The notes under the pieces are model-generated. The model searched no databases and was not told the origin of the DNA. It worked only from the letters and a program-made list of their open reading frames with translations. A program made the translations under genes and the position numbers. Positions 53,315-63,000 of a stretch of DNA of 64,000 nt are shown here, piece by piece. This stretch comes from Filifactor alocis ATCC 35896 (lineage in GTDB: Bacteria > Bacillota > Clostridia > Peptostreptococcales > Filifactoraceae). Each line of letters starts with the position of its first letter. Positions within the stretch are counted from its first letter, which is position 1. The DNA lies in NCBI RefSeq assembly GCF_000163895.2, contig NC_016630.1, positions 1,364,001 to 1,428,000 on the forward strand, read 5' to 3'.

Positions 53315-55966
53315 TTACTTGGTAACACTAACCAGCTTACTTTGAGGATTCCATGTCACCTTTGCTCCGGATACTTTTCCGATATTGCTGATAGAAAGGT
53401 ATGTTCTTCCGTTTTCTATCACAGGCGCTACATCAGATACATATTCCTTGCCGTTTACAACAATTTTTTTACCGTTAGTAACAATTTCCACTTTTCGTTC
53501 TTCATCTTGCAATGTAACGATTTTGCTTTGCTTATTCCACATTACTTTCATTCCCAAACTTTCCGCTACATATCTTATCGGAATCATAGTTCTTCCATCT
53601 TGAATAAAAGGTTTTGCATCTATTTGTCTCTCACTTGCGTGTTGAGTTTCTCCGATTACAGTGTACTTTACCATATTGGAACCGACAGTAAAGACTGTAG
53701 TTTTGATTTCTTTTTGTTTTTGCATATAATCGTTTGGATTTTGTCCGTTGTTGTTTGACGGTCTTTCAATCTTTTTAAACGTTGCTTCAACTGTTACTTT
53801 TCGTCTCGGCATAGAGAAAGCATAGCTGTTTTCCTTTTTCTCAGTTACCTCGATATCTTTTCCACTGTCGTCGGTCACCTTGATTTTATCCACTTCATAC
53901 CCTCTGTCAGGTTCTGCAATGATGGTAATTTCTTCTCCATATCTTCCTTCACTCTTGACTGTAACTGTTCCATGATTCATTTTTTCTTTTTCAATAATAT
54001 ATTTTTGTCTGTCTTTATCTTTATTCGAAGAATCTTTGCTGCCTCTATCTTCAAATACAGCTTTAACAGTGATGTTTCTTGTTACTTTGCCATCTGCCGG
54101 AATTCCTGTCCATTCTTTGAATCGATAGCCCGGTTTTGCAGTCGCAGTGATTTTTTCTGTTCCAACCAAAAGTTCATGTCCAACCGCAGAAATCATGGTA
54201 TCTTTTACAATATGTTCTACTTTATCTTTGCTCACTGTTCCCATTGTTTCATCGTTAGATTGTACAGTTACAGTATATTTTTCTTGTGGTATCTCTTCAA
54301 ATACAGCTTTAACAGTGATGTTTCTTGTTACTTTGCCATCTGCCGGAATTCCTGTCCATTCTTTGAATCGATAGCCCGATTTTGCAGTTGCCGTGATTTT
54401 TTCTGTTCCAACCAAAAGTTCATGTCCAACCGCAGAAATCATGGTATCTTTTACAATATGTTCTACTTTATCTTTGCTCACTGTTCCCATTGTTTCATCG
54501 TTAGATTGTACAGTTACAGTATATTTTTCTTGTGGTATCTCTTCAAATACAGCAACAATGGTGATAGTATCCGTTACTTTACCATCTTCCGGAATTCCTG
54601 TCCATTCTTTGAATCGATAGCCCGGTTTTTCGTTTGCTACTACAATAGTGCTACCAACCTTCAATTCATTTTCGTTTGCCTCGATATGAGTATCATCTTC
54701 AACATTAGGTACACTTCCCGATGTTACCGTTCCCTTTACAGTATCATTCGAACTGACATATACTGTATGGAATTTCTTTACACTAATTCCTTCAATCTCT
54801 TTCCTATCAGAGCTATAGTCGGTTTTTTTATCTCCATTATATTGTTCGTTAAATACAAACAGTTTATCTCCATCCTCAAACTTTCCGTTCAAGTCAATCT
54901 CTACCGTTCCATTTTCATTACCATTTTCCAACTTTTCAATTCGTCCGTAATATTTAATTTCCGTATTTGATTTATCAGTCACAACAGCAGACAGATATTC
55001 GTTTGTTCCTGTTTTTGCATTGTCATAGTTGATTGTTACTTCCATTCCGTGTTGTTTGGATTTACTTGCAGTAAAAGAACCTCTTGCACTATCTTTTAAA
55101 GTCAATTTCCATTCCGTTGTATTAGTTGATGCTACTTTTTCCAGCGCACCGACTTCATTTTTATTTTTTCCATCTTCTGCAGGCGAAATATACATCACCT
55201 TGCTTTTCTCCAAGTTAAAAGCAGGACGTGCCGCTTTTGAATAGAATGCACTTCCTTCATTAACTTCACCATTTTTATTGACAATGCTCGGATTGGATGA
55301 TGAATAAGAACGCAACCACCATTCCTTCACCTCACCGTTATACTTTGCTTTTCGTTCATCCATACTTTCAAAATATATTTTGTCAGCTTCTTCTGCGGAA
55401 AGAAAAAATACTTTGTCTCCATTCAATATATGGTCTGCCTTTGGAAACACAACGGTGGTTCCTTTACTTTTATATTTTCCATCAGATTTGTCTGTAGAAA
55501 GAACAGCAGCCAATTCTTCTGGTTTTAAAGATGTTATTGCTCTCGGTTCTTCCCCACTAAATTCTTTACACCATTTCTTGGCAGTGCTGTCTTTCCATTC
55601 GATTTTTGAAAATGAAAAGCCTTTATGATATTCAACTCCACCATCATTTCCACTCCCAAGCAGTTCTTCACTTAGCAGAAACAGTCCGTCTGGGTTTCCG
55701 TTATTAGCATTTTTATCCAAAACTCTCCATTTAATTTCCTTTCCTACACCTTGCAGTCCGGAACCCTGAACTCCCATATAAATATATTCTTTTTCTTTAA
55801 GTTCACTCAATGATGTTATAGCATCTCTATCTTCCTCTGCATAAGCAATTCCCGTACTGAAAGGAATCATACCGAGAAACATCAGCATGCTCATCAAAAA
55901 GCTTATGCTTTTTCGAATGTTAATCTGTTTGTTTGTTTTCTTTTTTATTGACTGATTCAATATCAT
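53315..55966 (-). CDS. large surface protein: DUF6273-like domain, InlB-type repeats, Cu-amine-oxidase-N stalk
   Basis: An exported protein of 883 residues. After a signal peptide (cleavage near AYAEED, residue 43) comes a DUF6273-like domain (about 55-260) with WRVLDKN, SGEEPRAITSLKPEE, WWLRSYSSSNP and ARPAFNLE. A linker follows, then three tandem beta-rich repeats of the InlB B-repeat kind (about 400-640, with GYRFKEWTGIP and NITVKAVFEEIPQ in each), a fourth divergent repeat (MNHGTVTVKSEGRYGEEITI), and a C-terminal Cu_amine_oxidN1 domain (residues about 755-883, with GRTMIPIRYVAESLGMKVMW). In these bacteria that last domain is a common stalk or wall-association module. It is a probable adhesin. 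AAGGAG precedes the ATG. Confidence 0.85.
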   Translation of the reverse strand: MILNQSIKKKTNKQINIRKSISFLMSMLMFLGMIPFSTGIAYAEEDRDAITSLSELKEKEYIYMGVQGSGLQGVGKEIKWRVLDKNANNGNPDGLFLLSEELLGSGNDGGVEYHKGFSFSKIEWKDSTAKKWCKEFSGEEPRAITSLKPEELAAVLSTDKSDGKYKSKGTTVVFPKADHILNGDKVFFLSAEEADKIYFESMDERKAKYNGEVKEWWLRSYSSSNPSIVNKNGEVNEGSAFYSKAARPAFNLEKSKVMYISPAEDGKNKNEVGALEKVASTNTTEWKLTLKDSARGSFTASKSKQHGMEVTINYDNAKTGTNEYLSAVVTDKSNTEIKYYGRIEKLENGNENGTVEIDLNGKFEDGDKLFVFNEQYNGDKKTDYSSDRKEIEGISVKKFHTVYVSSNDTVKGTVTSGSVPNVEDDTHIEANENELKVGSTIVVANEKPGYRFKEWTGIPEDGKVTDTITIVAVFEEIPQEKYTVTVQSNDETMGTVSKDKVEHIVKDTMISAVGHELLVGTEKITATAKSGYRFKEWTGIPADGKVTRNITVKAVFEEIPQEKYTVTVQSNDETMGTVSKDKVEHIVKDTMISAVGHELLVGTEKITATAKPGYRFKEWTGIPADGKVTRNITVKAVFEDRGSKDSSNKDKDRQKYIIEKEKMNHGTVTVKSEGRYGEEITIIAEPDRGYEVDKIKVTDDSGKDIEVTEKKENSYAFSMPRRKVTVEATFKKIERPSNNNGQNPNDYMQKQKEIKTTVFTVGSNMVKYTVIGETQHASERQIDAKPFIQDGRTMIPIRYVAESLGMKVMWNKQSKIVTLQDEERKVEIVTNGKKIVVNGKEYVSDVAPVIENGRTYLSISNIGKVSGAKVTWNPQSKLVSVTK
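54050..54541 (-). repeat. two nearly identical 246-bp repeats inside the surface-protein gene
   Basis: 54050-54295 and 54296-54541 differ at only a handful of bases; a third unit from 54542 has diverged. The unit is 82 codons, so copy-number change keeps the frame. Confidence 0.9.
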
Positions 55967-56773
55967 TTCTCTCCTTCTTATAACATTAAAAATTAGTCTT
56001 TCACTTTGTCTATAACACCTGTCGTTAACCTATCCTCCTTTTTGATTCTTCCTCTGTTATGCCTGATGAAATTTCTGTACATTTCTGTTCCAATATATAT
56101 AGGTTACATACAGATTACTTTTCTGTTATATACATACAAATTACTTTCAAAAAAAGAAGTTTTGTTTTTGTATTTTTTCCGAATTTTTTCTTTTGTAACC
56201 GTAACTGTTTGATACCGATTTTCATCATCTACCTACAAAGATAGCATAAAAATATTGTCTTGTCTATCCTAAATATTAATCAATTTGCTATTGCAGTTTA
56301 GGATTGCAATTTAATGTTCAAAGGGTTACATTGACATCAATCAATCAAAGTGTTTCCTAATTCTTGAAACATACACTTCTTCATAGAAAAATAAGTATGT
56401 CACAAAAAATAATTCTGTATTTTTAGTTTGTATTTTTTACAAAATAAATACAAATTTATTTATATGATAACTTGTTTTCATTTCATAATAGTCTATCTCC
56501 CCAATTTATGCTACAATAAAGAAGGCGAGCAACTTACTGATATCATTTCGTTGCATTCATTCATAACATATTTTGATTGGAACAATCTCAAATAAAAATA
56601 CGACAAAATTATCAATCCTTCCGATATTACTGTCGCTTTTTCGTATTGTGTCCGGATGTAAAAACATTCCTGTTGTTATGAAGTAAGTTTTATGAAGTAA
56701 GTTTTTATCTCAATTATTTGAAACAACGATCAACCCTGTTTGATACATATACTCTACTAAAGGAAGAATTTTT
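55967..56773. other. 807-bp intergenic region
   Basis: Very AT-rich region between the divergent surface protein and ABC-F genes. It has a 14-bp direct duplication (ttatgaagtaagtt, 56676-56703) and a 21-bp inverted repeat ATTGCA...TGCAAT near 56291. A TACAAT near 56510 may be a -10 element. I see no gene. Confidence 0.5.
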
Positions 56774-58705
56774 ATGATTACATTAGCTTTAAACAATATA
56801 TCAAAATCGTACGGTGTGGAACAAATTATTGAAAATATCACATTTTCCGTAAACGAATATGAAAAAATAGGACTGGTCGGAATGAACGGTGCCGGAAAAT
56901 CCACTCTGTTTAAGTTGATTGCAAAGGAATTATATCCGGATTCCGGAGATATCTATATTTCCAAAGAAACTTCTATCGGATATCTTGAGCAAAATGTTCG
57001 TGTCGATTCCAATCACACGTTATATGAAGAAGTGTTGGATGTGTTCCACGATGTGATGGAGCTTGAAAGAGAGATTCAGTTCTTAGAACATGAAATCGCA
57101 CGATTATCCGATCAGGAAGAGGAACTTGAAAAAGTAATGACTCTCTATGCAAAAAAAACAGAGCAATTCTCTCAAATGAACGGCTATGCCTATCATTCGG
57201 AAGCAAAGGGAATTTTAATCGGATTAGGTTTTTCGGAAGAAGAAATGAACAAGTCTGTCAAACTGTTGTCAGGTGGAGAGATGACTCGTCTTCTGTTGTC
57301 CAAACTTCTGTTGAAAAAACCGAATATCTTATTGCTTGACGAACCGACAAACCACTTGGATATGGATAGTATTCAATGGTTAGAAACTTATTTGAAACAA
57401 TATAAGGGCAATGTCATTCTGATTTCTCACGACCGGTATTTTTTGGATCAACTGGTTACAAGAACACTGGAAATTCGCAATAAGCGATTGTTTGACTACA
57501 ACGGAAACTATAGCGATTATCTGATTAAGAAGACTGTTGAAGAAGAGCTTGCGGAAAAAAATTACAAAGAAAATCAAGCTGAAATCAAACGACAAAAAGA
57601 AATCATTCGTCAACTCAGGGCATTTGGACGCGAAAAGCAAGTCAAAAGAGCAAGAAGTCGCGAAAAATTGTTGGATAAAATGGAGAAGACCGAAAAACCT
57701 CAAACTATGGAAAAACAGGCACAAATCCAATTTTCTCCATCTGTACAAAGCGGATATGAGGTGCTCCATGCCAAACATCTTGCAAAATCATTTGGGCAAC
57801 GCCATCTGTTCCACGATGTTTCCTTTGATATTTTTCGTGGAGAAAAAGTTGCTCTTATCGGTCCGAACGGTTGCGGCAAAACGACACTCTTCCAAATTCT
57901 GTTGGATAAAACATCTTCCGATGACGGTTCCATCTCATTTGGAACCAATGTCAAACCTTGTTACTTCGACCAAACAAGGCAAGATTTGAATGATTCCAAC
58001 ACTATTTTGGAAGAGGTTTGGCAAGCATATCCCAATCTGAAAGAAACACAAATTCGCAATATGTTGGCAGCATTTTTATTTTATGGTGATGATGTTTTTA
58101 AGCTGATTTCTACTCTGAGCGGAGGCGAAAAATCTCGTATTTCACTTTTGAAACTGATGTTATCCAGCTCCAACTTTTTATTTTTGGATGAACCGACGAA
58201 CCATCTGGACATCTCATCCAAAGAAGTGTTGGAGGATGCGTTGATAGCCTATGAAGGTACACTTTTTTTTATCTCGCATGACCGGTACTTTTTGAATAAG
58301 GTTGCAGACAGAATTCTTGTACTGAAACCAAACGGCGTAGAGGAATATCTCGGCAATTACGAATACTATTTGGAAAAGATTACCGAACGAAAAGAGATGC
58401 AAGAAATGTTGCAGGAACAGACAGTAAACAAGACGCAACAAAAACAACAAAAGAGAAAGTCCAAAGAAAAAGAAAAGGAACTTCGACAACTGAAAAAACA
58501 AATTCAAACCTTAGAAGAAACGATTATGCAACTGGAAGAAAAAATAGAACAACTTGACTTGGAACTGTGTAAAGAAGAAGTCTATTCCAATCCTTCCGAA
58601 GCAATGAGAGTACAAAAAGAAAAAGAAAATGCCTCTTCATCGTTGGAACAGACAATGTTGGAGTGGGAAGAACTTCATGAAACGTTAGAAGAGATGGATG
58701 AATAA
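56774..58705 (+). CDS. ABC-F family ATPase (ribosome-acting)
   Basis: A soluble ABC-F protein of 643 residues with two ABC cassettes and no membrane domain. Cassette 1: GMNGAGKST, the signature LLSGGEMTRLLL, LLLDEPTNHLD. Cassette 2: GPNGCGKTT, TLSGGEKSRISLL, LFLDEPTNHLD. The linker between them is charged and helical, and the C-terminal 100 residues (about 540-643) form a coiled coil. Family members bind the ribosomal E site and either relieve stalls (YdiF/Uup type) or protect from antibiotics. Which type this is cannot be told by eye. It stands alone. Confidence 0.92.
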   Translation: MITLALNNISKSYGVEQIIENITFSVNEYEKIGLVGMNGAGKSTLFKLIAKELYPDSGDIYISKETSIGYLEQNVRVDSNHTLYEEVLDVFHDVMELEREIQFLEHEIARLSDQEEELEKVMTLYAKKTEQFSQMNGYAYHSEAKGILIGLGFSEEEMNKSVKLLSGGEMTRLLLSKLLLKKPNILLLDEPTNHLDMDSIQWLETYLKQYKGNVILISHDRYFLDQLVTRTLEIRNKRLFDYNGNYSDYLIKKTVEEELAEKNYKENQAEIKRQKEIIRQLRAFGREKQVKRARSREKLLDKMEKTEKPQTMEKQAQIQFSPSVQSGYEVLHAKHLAKSFGQRHLFHDVSFDIFRGEKVALIGPNGCGKTTLFQILLDKTSSDDGSISFGTNVKPCYFDQTRQDLNDSNTILEEVWQAYPNLKETQIRNMLAAFLFYGDDVFKLISTLSGGEKSRISLLKLMLSSSNFLFLDEPTNHLDISSKEVLEDALIAYEGTLFFISHDRYFLNKVADRILVLKPNGVEEYLGNYEYYLEKITERKEMQEMLQEQTVNKTQQKQQKRKSKEKEKELRQLKKQIQTLEETIMQLEEKIEQLDLELCKEEVYSNPSEAMRVQKEKENASSSLEQTMLEWEELHETLEEMDE

Positions 58706-58723
58706 TATAGAATTTTAAAAAAC

Positions 58724-58768
58724 AAAAAGTAGTATCTTACACCTTATCGTGTAACGTACTACTTTTTT
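58724..58768. terminator. bidirectional terminator between abc-F and pyrE
   Basis: AAAAGTAGTAcgTTACAC and GTGTAAgaTACTACTTTT arms, with T/A runs on both sides; ends both the ABC-F gene and the pyr operon. Confidence 0.85.
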
Positions 58769-58814
58769 AATCCATCATTTCTGATTGTCTTATCGGTTTT
58801 GTTATGCTACCGCT

Positions 58815-59369
58815 CTATTTTATTTTTCTGCTGCCGGGTTTTACATAAGGCAATCCTTCTTTACACATCGGACAGTCTTCTTTATCAAATGTATCAATGT
58901 GTAATTGAATGGCACTGATAATATCGACATCTACATTCCCTGCGGTACGGTCGATGATAGATGCTAAACCTATGACTTCTCCACCCATTTCTTCCAACAG
59001 GTCTTTTACTTCCAAGGATGATTTTGCTGTGGTAACGACATCTTCACAGATAACAATTCGAGAACCTTTAGGAATTTCAAACCCTCTTCTAAGTTCCATC
59101 TTTCCGTCCACACGCTCTGTAAAGATTGCCTCTATTCCAAGTTGTCTTCCCAATTCATAAGCTACAATAATTCCACCCATAGCAGGCCCTACCAATAAAT
59201 CAGGTTTCAAATCTTTTAATTGTTCCGCAACCGGTTGCAAAACTTGTGCCGCTTTATCCGGATAACGAAGAATTTTGGCACATTGCACATATTCTTTGGA
59301 GTGTTTTCCGGATGTCAACAAGAAGTGTCCTTCCAATAATGCACCTGTTTCTTTTAAGATTTCTAACAT
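58815..59369 (-). CDS. pyrE: orotate phosphoribosyltransferase
   Basis: Couples orotate to PRPP to give OMP. The PRPP-binding motif is VICEDVVTTAKSS near residue 118, and the TSGKHSKEYVQCA segment is typical of the clostridial subfamily. I start at the ATG at 59369 (MLEILKETGALLEG), six bases after GGAG; a frame from 59384 starts within the site. It has 184 residues. Last gene of the pyr operon. Confidence 0.95.
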   Translation of the reverse strand: MLEILKETGALLEGHFLLTSGKHSKEYVQCAKILRYPDKAAQVLQPVAEQLKDLKPDLLVGPAMGGIIVAYELGRQLGIEAIFTERVDGKMELRRGFEIPKGSRIVICEDVVTTAKSSLEVKDLLEEMGGEVIGLASIIDRTAGNVDVDIISAIQLHIDTFDKEDCPMCKEGLPYVKPGSRKIK

Positions 59370-59392
59370 AATACTCTCCCCCATCTTCTTTA

Positions 59393-60304
59393 TTAAATAA
59401 TTCCTCTGATTTCATCAAAACTATGAATATGATTTTCTTCCATATAGCGTTCTACACCTTCTACTAATTCCAATCCTGCCATCGGATTGATAAAAGATGC
59501 CGTTCCAAACTGTACCAAATGTGCTCCTGCCATAATAAACTTAATGACATCTTCCCAAGTTTCTACTCCTCCCATTCCGATAACCGGAATAGAAACCGCT
59601 TTGCTCACTTCTCTCACCATACGAAGGGCAATCGGACGAATTGCAGGTCCGGAAAGTCCGGCTGTGACATTGTCAAAAACAGCTTTTCTTCTATGAATAT
59701 CAATTTCCAACGCATTGAATGTATTGACCAAACTTAAGCCGTCTGCTCCGGCAGATTCTACTGCTTGTGCAACTTCTACCAAATGATGTGCATTCGGAGA
59801 GAGTTTGACTACAAGTGGAATTGAAGTAATTTTTTTTGCCTCTTTCGTAATATATTCCGCATCACAGGCATTCATTCCAAACGCCATTCCTCCCGCCTTC
59901 ACATTCGGACAGGAGATATTCAGTTCGATAATATCCATCACTCGATGCGTCTTATTGTGTTCTTCCAATAGTTCTAAGGCTTCCAAGTAACTTTCCAATG
60001 TAGAACCTCCTACATTTGCCAAAATAACGGTATCTTTTTCACGTAAAAAATGGCTCTCATGTAAGATATAATCTTTGACTCCCGGATTTTGTAATCCGAT
60101 AGAGTTCATAATTCCCGAAGGAGTCTCAATGATACGAATTCCGGAATTCCCGTCTCTGGGCTCCAAAGTCAATCCTTTGGTTGAAATTCCACCAAGGTTG
60201 GAAATATCATAGAATTCGTTGTATTCACTTCCGAATCCGAATGTTCCGGATGCTGCAATAATTGGATTTTTGAATGTTTTGCCCCATATCGTCTGTTGCA
60301 TCAT
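59393..60304 (-). CDS. pyrD: dihydroorotate dehydrogenase, catalytic subunit (class 1B)
   Basis: Oxidises dihydroorotate to orotate with FMN, passing electrons to PyrK. NPIIAASGTFGFG at the N-terminus, LNISCPNVKAGGMAFG with the catalytic Cys, and the C-terminal IPVIGMGGVETWEDV are typical. The start is the ATG at 60304, ten bases after GGAGG and overlapping the pyrK stop as ATGA; a frame opening at 60409 adds 35 residues inside pyrK. It has 303 residues. Confidence 0.95.
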   Translation of the reverse strand: MMQQTIWGKTFKNPIIAASGTFGFGSEYNEFYDISNLGGISTKGLTLEPRDGNSGIRIIETPSGIMNSIGLQNPGVKDYILHESHFLREKDTVILANVGGSTLESYLEALELLEEHNKTHRVMDIIELNISCPNVKAGGMAFGMNACDAEYITKEAKKITSIPLVVKLSPNAHHLVEVAQAVESAGADGLSLVNTFNALEIDIHRRKAVFDNVTAGLSGPAIRPIALRMVREVSKAVSIPVIGMGGVETWEDVIKFIMAGAHLVQFGTASFINPMAGLELVEGVERYMEENHIHSFDEIRGII

Positions 60305-60999
60305 TCCCACACAACCTCCTTTTGATGGAATACAGGTCCGTCTTTGCATACTTTTTTCATCCCGAGCATCGTTTTGCAAGAACAGGACAAACAAGCTCCG
60401 ATTCCGCATCCCATGTGTCTTTCCAAAGAAACATAGGTGTTGTCATGCTGTTTCGAAACCGCTTCCATCATTTTGGAAGGTCCACAGGTCAAGACGGTTT
60501 CCCACTCTTCCCATAAAACATCATCCAAGATGGTTCCACCGATTTTGAAGTGAACATTCACACCCTCAAAAAGTGACTGTATAGTTTGGATTTCTTTCTC
60601 TGTATAGAGGGCTTCTCTTAAACCGATATATAACTTGGCATCGGGATTGTGTTTTGCACACAGATATAACGGAGCCATTCCGATTCCTCCGCCAATCAAA
60701 CATGCTTTGGTATCTAAGATTGGAAAGCCGTTCCCATAAGGTCCATGAATCGAAAGTGTCTCACCGACTTTCGTCTGACTCAATACCTTTGTACCGCTTC
60801 CTTTGACAAGATACAAAAAGTGAATTCCTTCCTCATCTACATCAAAGATACTGATAGGACGAAATAATGTCATATTCGATTGCTCTTTTTTCAACATAAA
60901 AAACTGTCCTGCTTTGATATCGTAACATCCTTTCAGTTTCAGATGATACAAATCTCTTGTCACTTCTTTGTTTTCTAATATTTCTACTTGTTGATACAC
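60301..60999 (-). CDS. pyrK: dihydroorotate dehydrogenase electron-transfer subunit
   Basis: An FAD and [2Fe-2S] protein that passes electrons from PyrD to NAD+. FAD-binding RPISIFDVD near residue 48, the NAD-binding GGGIGMAPL and the cluster cysteines in GCGIGACLSCSC and VCKDGPVF are present. It has 232 residues. It overlaps pyrF at its start and pyrD at its end. Confidence 0.95.
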   Translation of the reverse strand: MYQQVEILENKEVTRDLYHLKLKGCYDIKAGQFFMLKKEQSNMTLFRPISIFDVDEEGIHFLYLVKGSGTKVLSQTKVGETLSIHGPYGNGFPILDTKACLIGGGIGMAPLYLCAKHNPDAKLYIGLREALYTEKEIQTIQSLFEGVNVHFKIGGTILDDVLWEEWETVLTCGPSKMMEAVSKQHDNTYVSLERHMGCGIGACLSCSCKTMLGMKKVCKDGPVFHQKEVVWE

Positions 61000-61838
61000 T
61001 GCAAAAGCTCCTTCGCAAATTGTTGTGCTCTTCTTCTTAATTCCTGTTCAAACTCTTTTTCTTCTACGATTCCTGCTGTCATTCCTCTGGATACATTCAC
61101 TACTCCGTTTTGTCTGTCTGCAATCAAAGTTCGGATGTCTTCAATTTTTGCACCTTGTGCTCCGTATCCCGGTACAAGCAGAAACAGTTTGTCTGTATAT
61201 GGTTTCATCGCATGGATGTCTGCAATATTGTTCACTCCGACAACCGCTCCCATACAAGGAAGTTCACTTCCTGTATCACATTCTTTTCCCCATTGATAAA
61301 TGGTGTCCAACACATTTTGGGAAAGAGTTTGCTCTGTTTGGTTCACCTTCAAATCTTGAAAGTCTTTGGAACCGGGATTGGATGTTTTACCTAAAATAAA
61401 AGCTCCTTTGCCTTGTTTGAAGTATGGAAAATACGGAGAAACAGCATCTTTGCCCATATAGGCGTTCAATGTTACAATATCCGCCTCAAAATCTCCCGTA
61501 AAATGTCCCTGTGCATACATTTCTGCAGTAGAACCGATGTCTCCCCTTTTAATATCAGCTATCACAATCTCTCCTTGACTTCGAATGTAGTTGAGAATCC
61601 TTGCATAAGCTCGAAGTCCTGCCAAACCGTATGCCTCATAACAAGCAATCTGTACCTTATAGCAAGCTGCATACTCTTTGGTGTTATCTACAATTGCTTT
61701 TGCATAGGCAACAAAATGCTCTTCCACTTCAAATGTTCCGTTCGAAATAGCAAGAGGAATTTGATTTTCTCTCAAATCGATTCCAACGCAAAGAGGACTT
61801 TTTTCAATCGCTCTCTTTTTAAGCTCTTTCATTGTCAT
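60984..61838 (-). CDS. pyrF: orotidine 5'-phosphate decarboxylase (type 2)
   Basis: Decarboxylates OMP to UMP. The catalytic DxKxxD is seen as DIKRGDIGSTAEMYA near residue 90, typical of the longer subfamily 2. The start is most likely the ATG at 61838, nine bases after GGAG; another ATG is six bases on. It has 284 residues. It overlaps pyrC by 20 bases and pyrK by 16. Confidence 0.95.
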   Translation of the reverse strand: MTMKELKKRAIEKSPLCVGIDLRENQIPLAISNGTFEVEEHFVAYAKAIVDNTKEYAACYKVQIACYEAYGLAGLRAYARILNYIRSQGEIVIADIKRGDIGSTAEMYAQGHFTGDFEADIVTLNAYMGKDAVSPYFPYFKQGKGAFILGKTSNPGSKDFQDLKVNQTEQTLSQNVLDTIYQWGKECDTGSELPCMGAVVGVNNIADIHAMKPYTDKLFLLVPGYGAQGAKIEDIRTLIADRQNGVVNVSRGMTAGIVEEKEFEQELRRRAQQFAKELLQCINK

Positions 61839-62979
61839 ATGCAATTTCTCCCTTCACAATTGTTTTTTCGACAATTCCTCGCACTTCTTGTCCGTCATAC
61901 GGTGTATTTTTGCTTCGTGTTGTCAATTCTTCTTTTAAAAGAGTCGTTTCTTTATCTGATACAAGAATCAAATCAGCGATATTTCCTTCCTGTACTCCTC
62001 TTTTTTTGTCAATCAATGTTGCCGGACGGACAGACATCAACTGTATCATTGTGTTCCAATCTATATTATGTTCAAAACATACTTTTCGAATCATAGAAAA
62101 AGCATTTTCGATATTGATGATTCCCGGTGCACCTTTTTTCTTATCATCATCCGAATGCGGAGCGTGATCTGTTCCTACATAGTCTACATAACCTCTTTTG
62201 ATTGCCTCTACAAGGTACTCACTGTCCTCTTTTGTTGCAATCGGCGGATTGACACGGTAGCTCAATCCATGACTGAACAAATGGTGTGGAGTTACTTCAA
62301 ATGTAACATGTAAACCCATCTCTTTTGCTTTCACAATCGCTTCTACGGATGCCTTGCGACTGATGTGACAAAAATGTAAGTTTCCGCCGACCTCTTTCAC
62401 AAGCTCAATGTTTCGAATGACCATCTCAGTTTCCGGTTCACTGTGATCCATGATCAAAAAACCTAATTCCTGTGATTTTGCCAATGCTTTTTTCATCACT
62501 TCGGCGTTATCTACATTTTTTCCGTCATCTGAAAAAATCTTGGTCAATGCCATCATCTCTTTGAAGGCTACCAACTCTTCTCCAAGCAGTCCTTTTGTTA
62601 CAGAACCTGCTTGATACACATCTAAGTGAAGCGGTTTGGCATTGTCCAATACTTCTTGTACAACTTCGGGACAGTCTGCAACAGGCTTGGTGTTTGCCAT
62701 CGCAATCACATCGGTATATCCACCCTTCATACAGGCAACATCCGCTTCGCCATAAGTTTGCTTGTAAGCAAAACCCGGATTTCTAAGGTGAAAATGGCTA
62801 TCTACAAAGGAAGGCAAAAGGTACAACCCCTCTGCCTCAATCATGTCAACTTTTTCTTTTGTACCTTTCACATAAGATAAAACAGACTCTCTTCCAATCT
62901 TAAAAATGTTATCATCCTTGACCAATACATCGTCTACTCTATTCAATTCCGGAATCATTGCATTTTGAATCCACAACAT
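61819..62979 (-). CDS. pyrC: dihydroorotase
   Basis: Cyclises carbamoyl-aspartate to dihydroorotate. The metal ligands are in FVDSHFHLRNPG (HxH), GTDHAPH (Asp and His) and the two single histidines MDHSEPE and LHFCHISR between. It has 386 residues, a class I amidohydrolase. It follows pyrB by 21 bases. Confidence 0.95.
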   Translation of the reverse strand: MLWIQNAMIPELNRVDDVLVKDDNIFKIGRESVLSYVKGTKEKVDMIEAEGLYLLPSFVDSHFHLRNPGFAYKQTYGEADVACMKGGYTDVIAMANTKPVADCPEVVQEVLDNAKPLHLDVYQAGSVTKGLLGEELVAFKEMMALTKIFSDDGKNVDNAEVMKKALAKSQELGFLIMDHSEPETEMVIRNIELVKEVGGNLHFCHISRKASVEAIVKAKEMGLHVTFEVTPHHLFSHGLSYRVNPPIATKEDSEYLVEAIKRGYVDYVGTDHAPHSDDDKKKGAPGIINIENAFSMIRKVCFEHNIDWNTMIQLMSVRPATLIDKKRGVQEGNIADLILVSDKETTLLKEELTTRSKNTPYDGQEVRGIVEKTIVKGEIAYDNERA

Positions 62980-63000
62980 AATCGTTCCTCCATTCTTATG

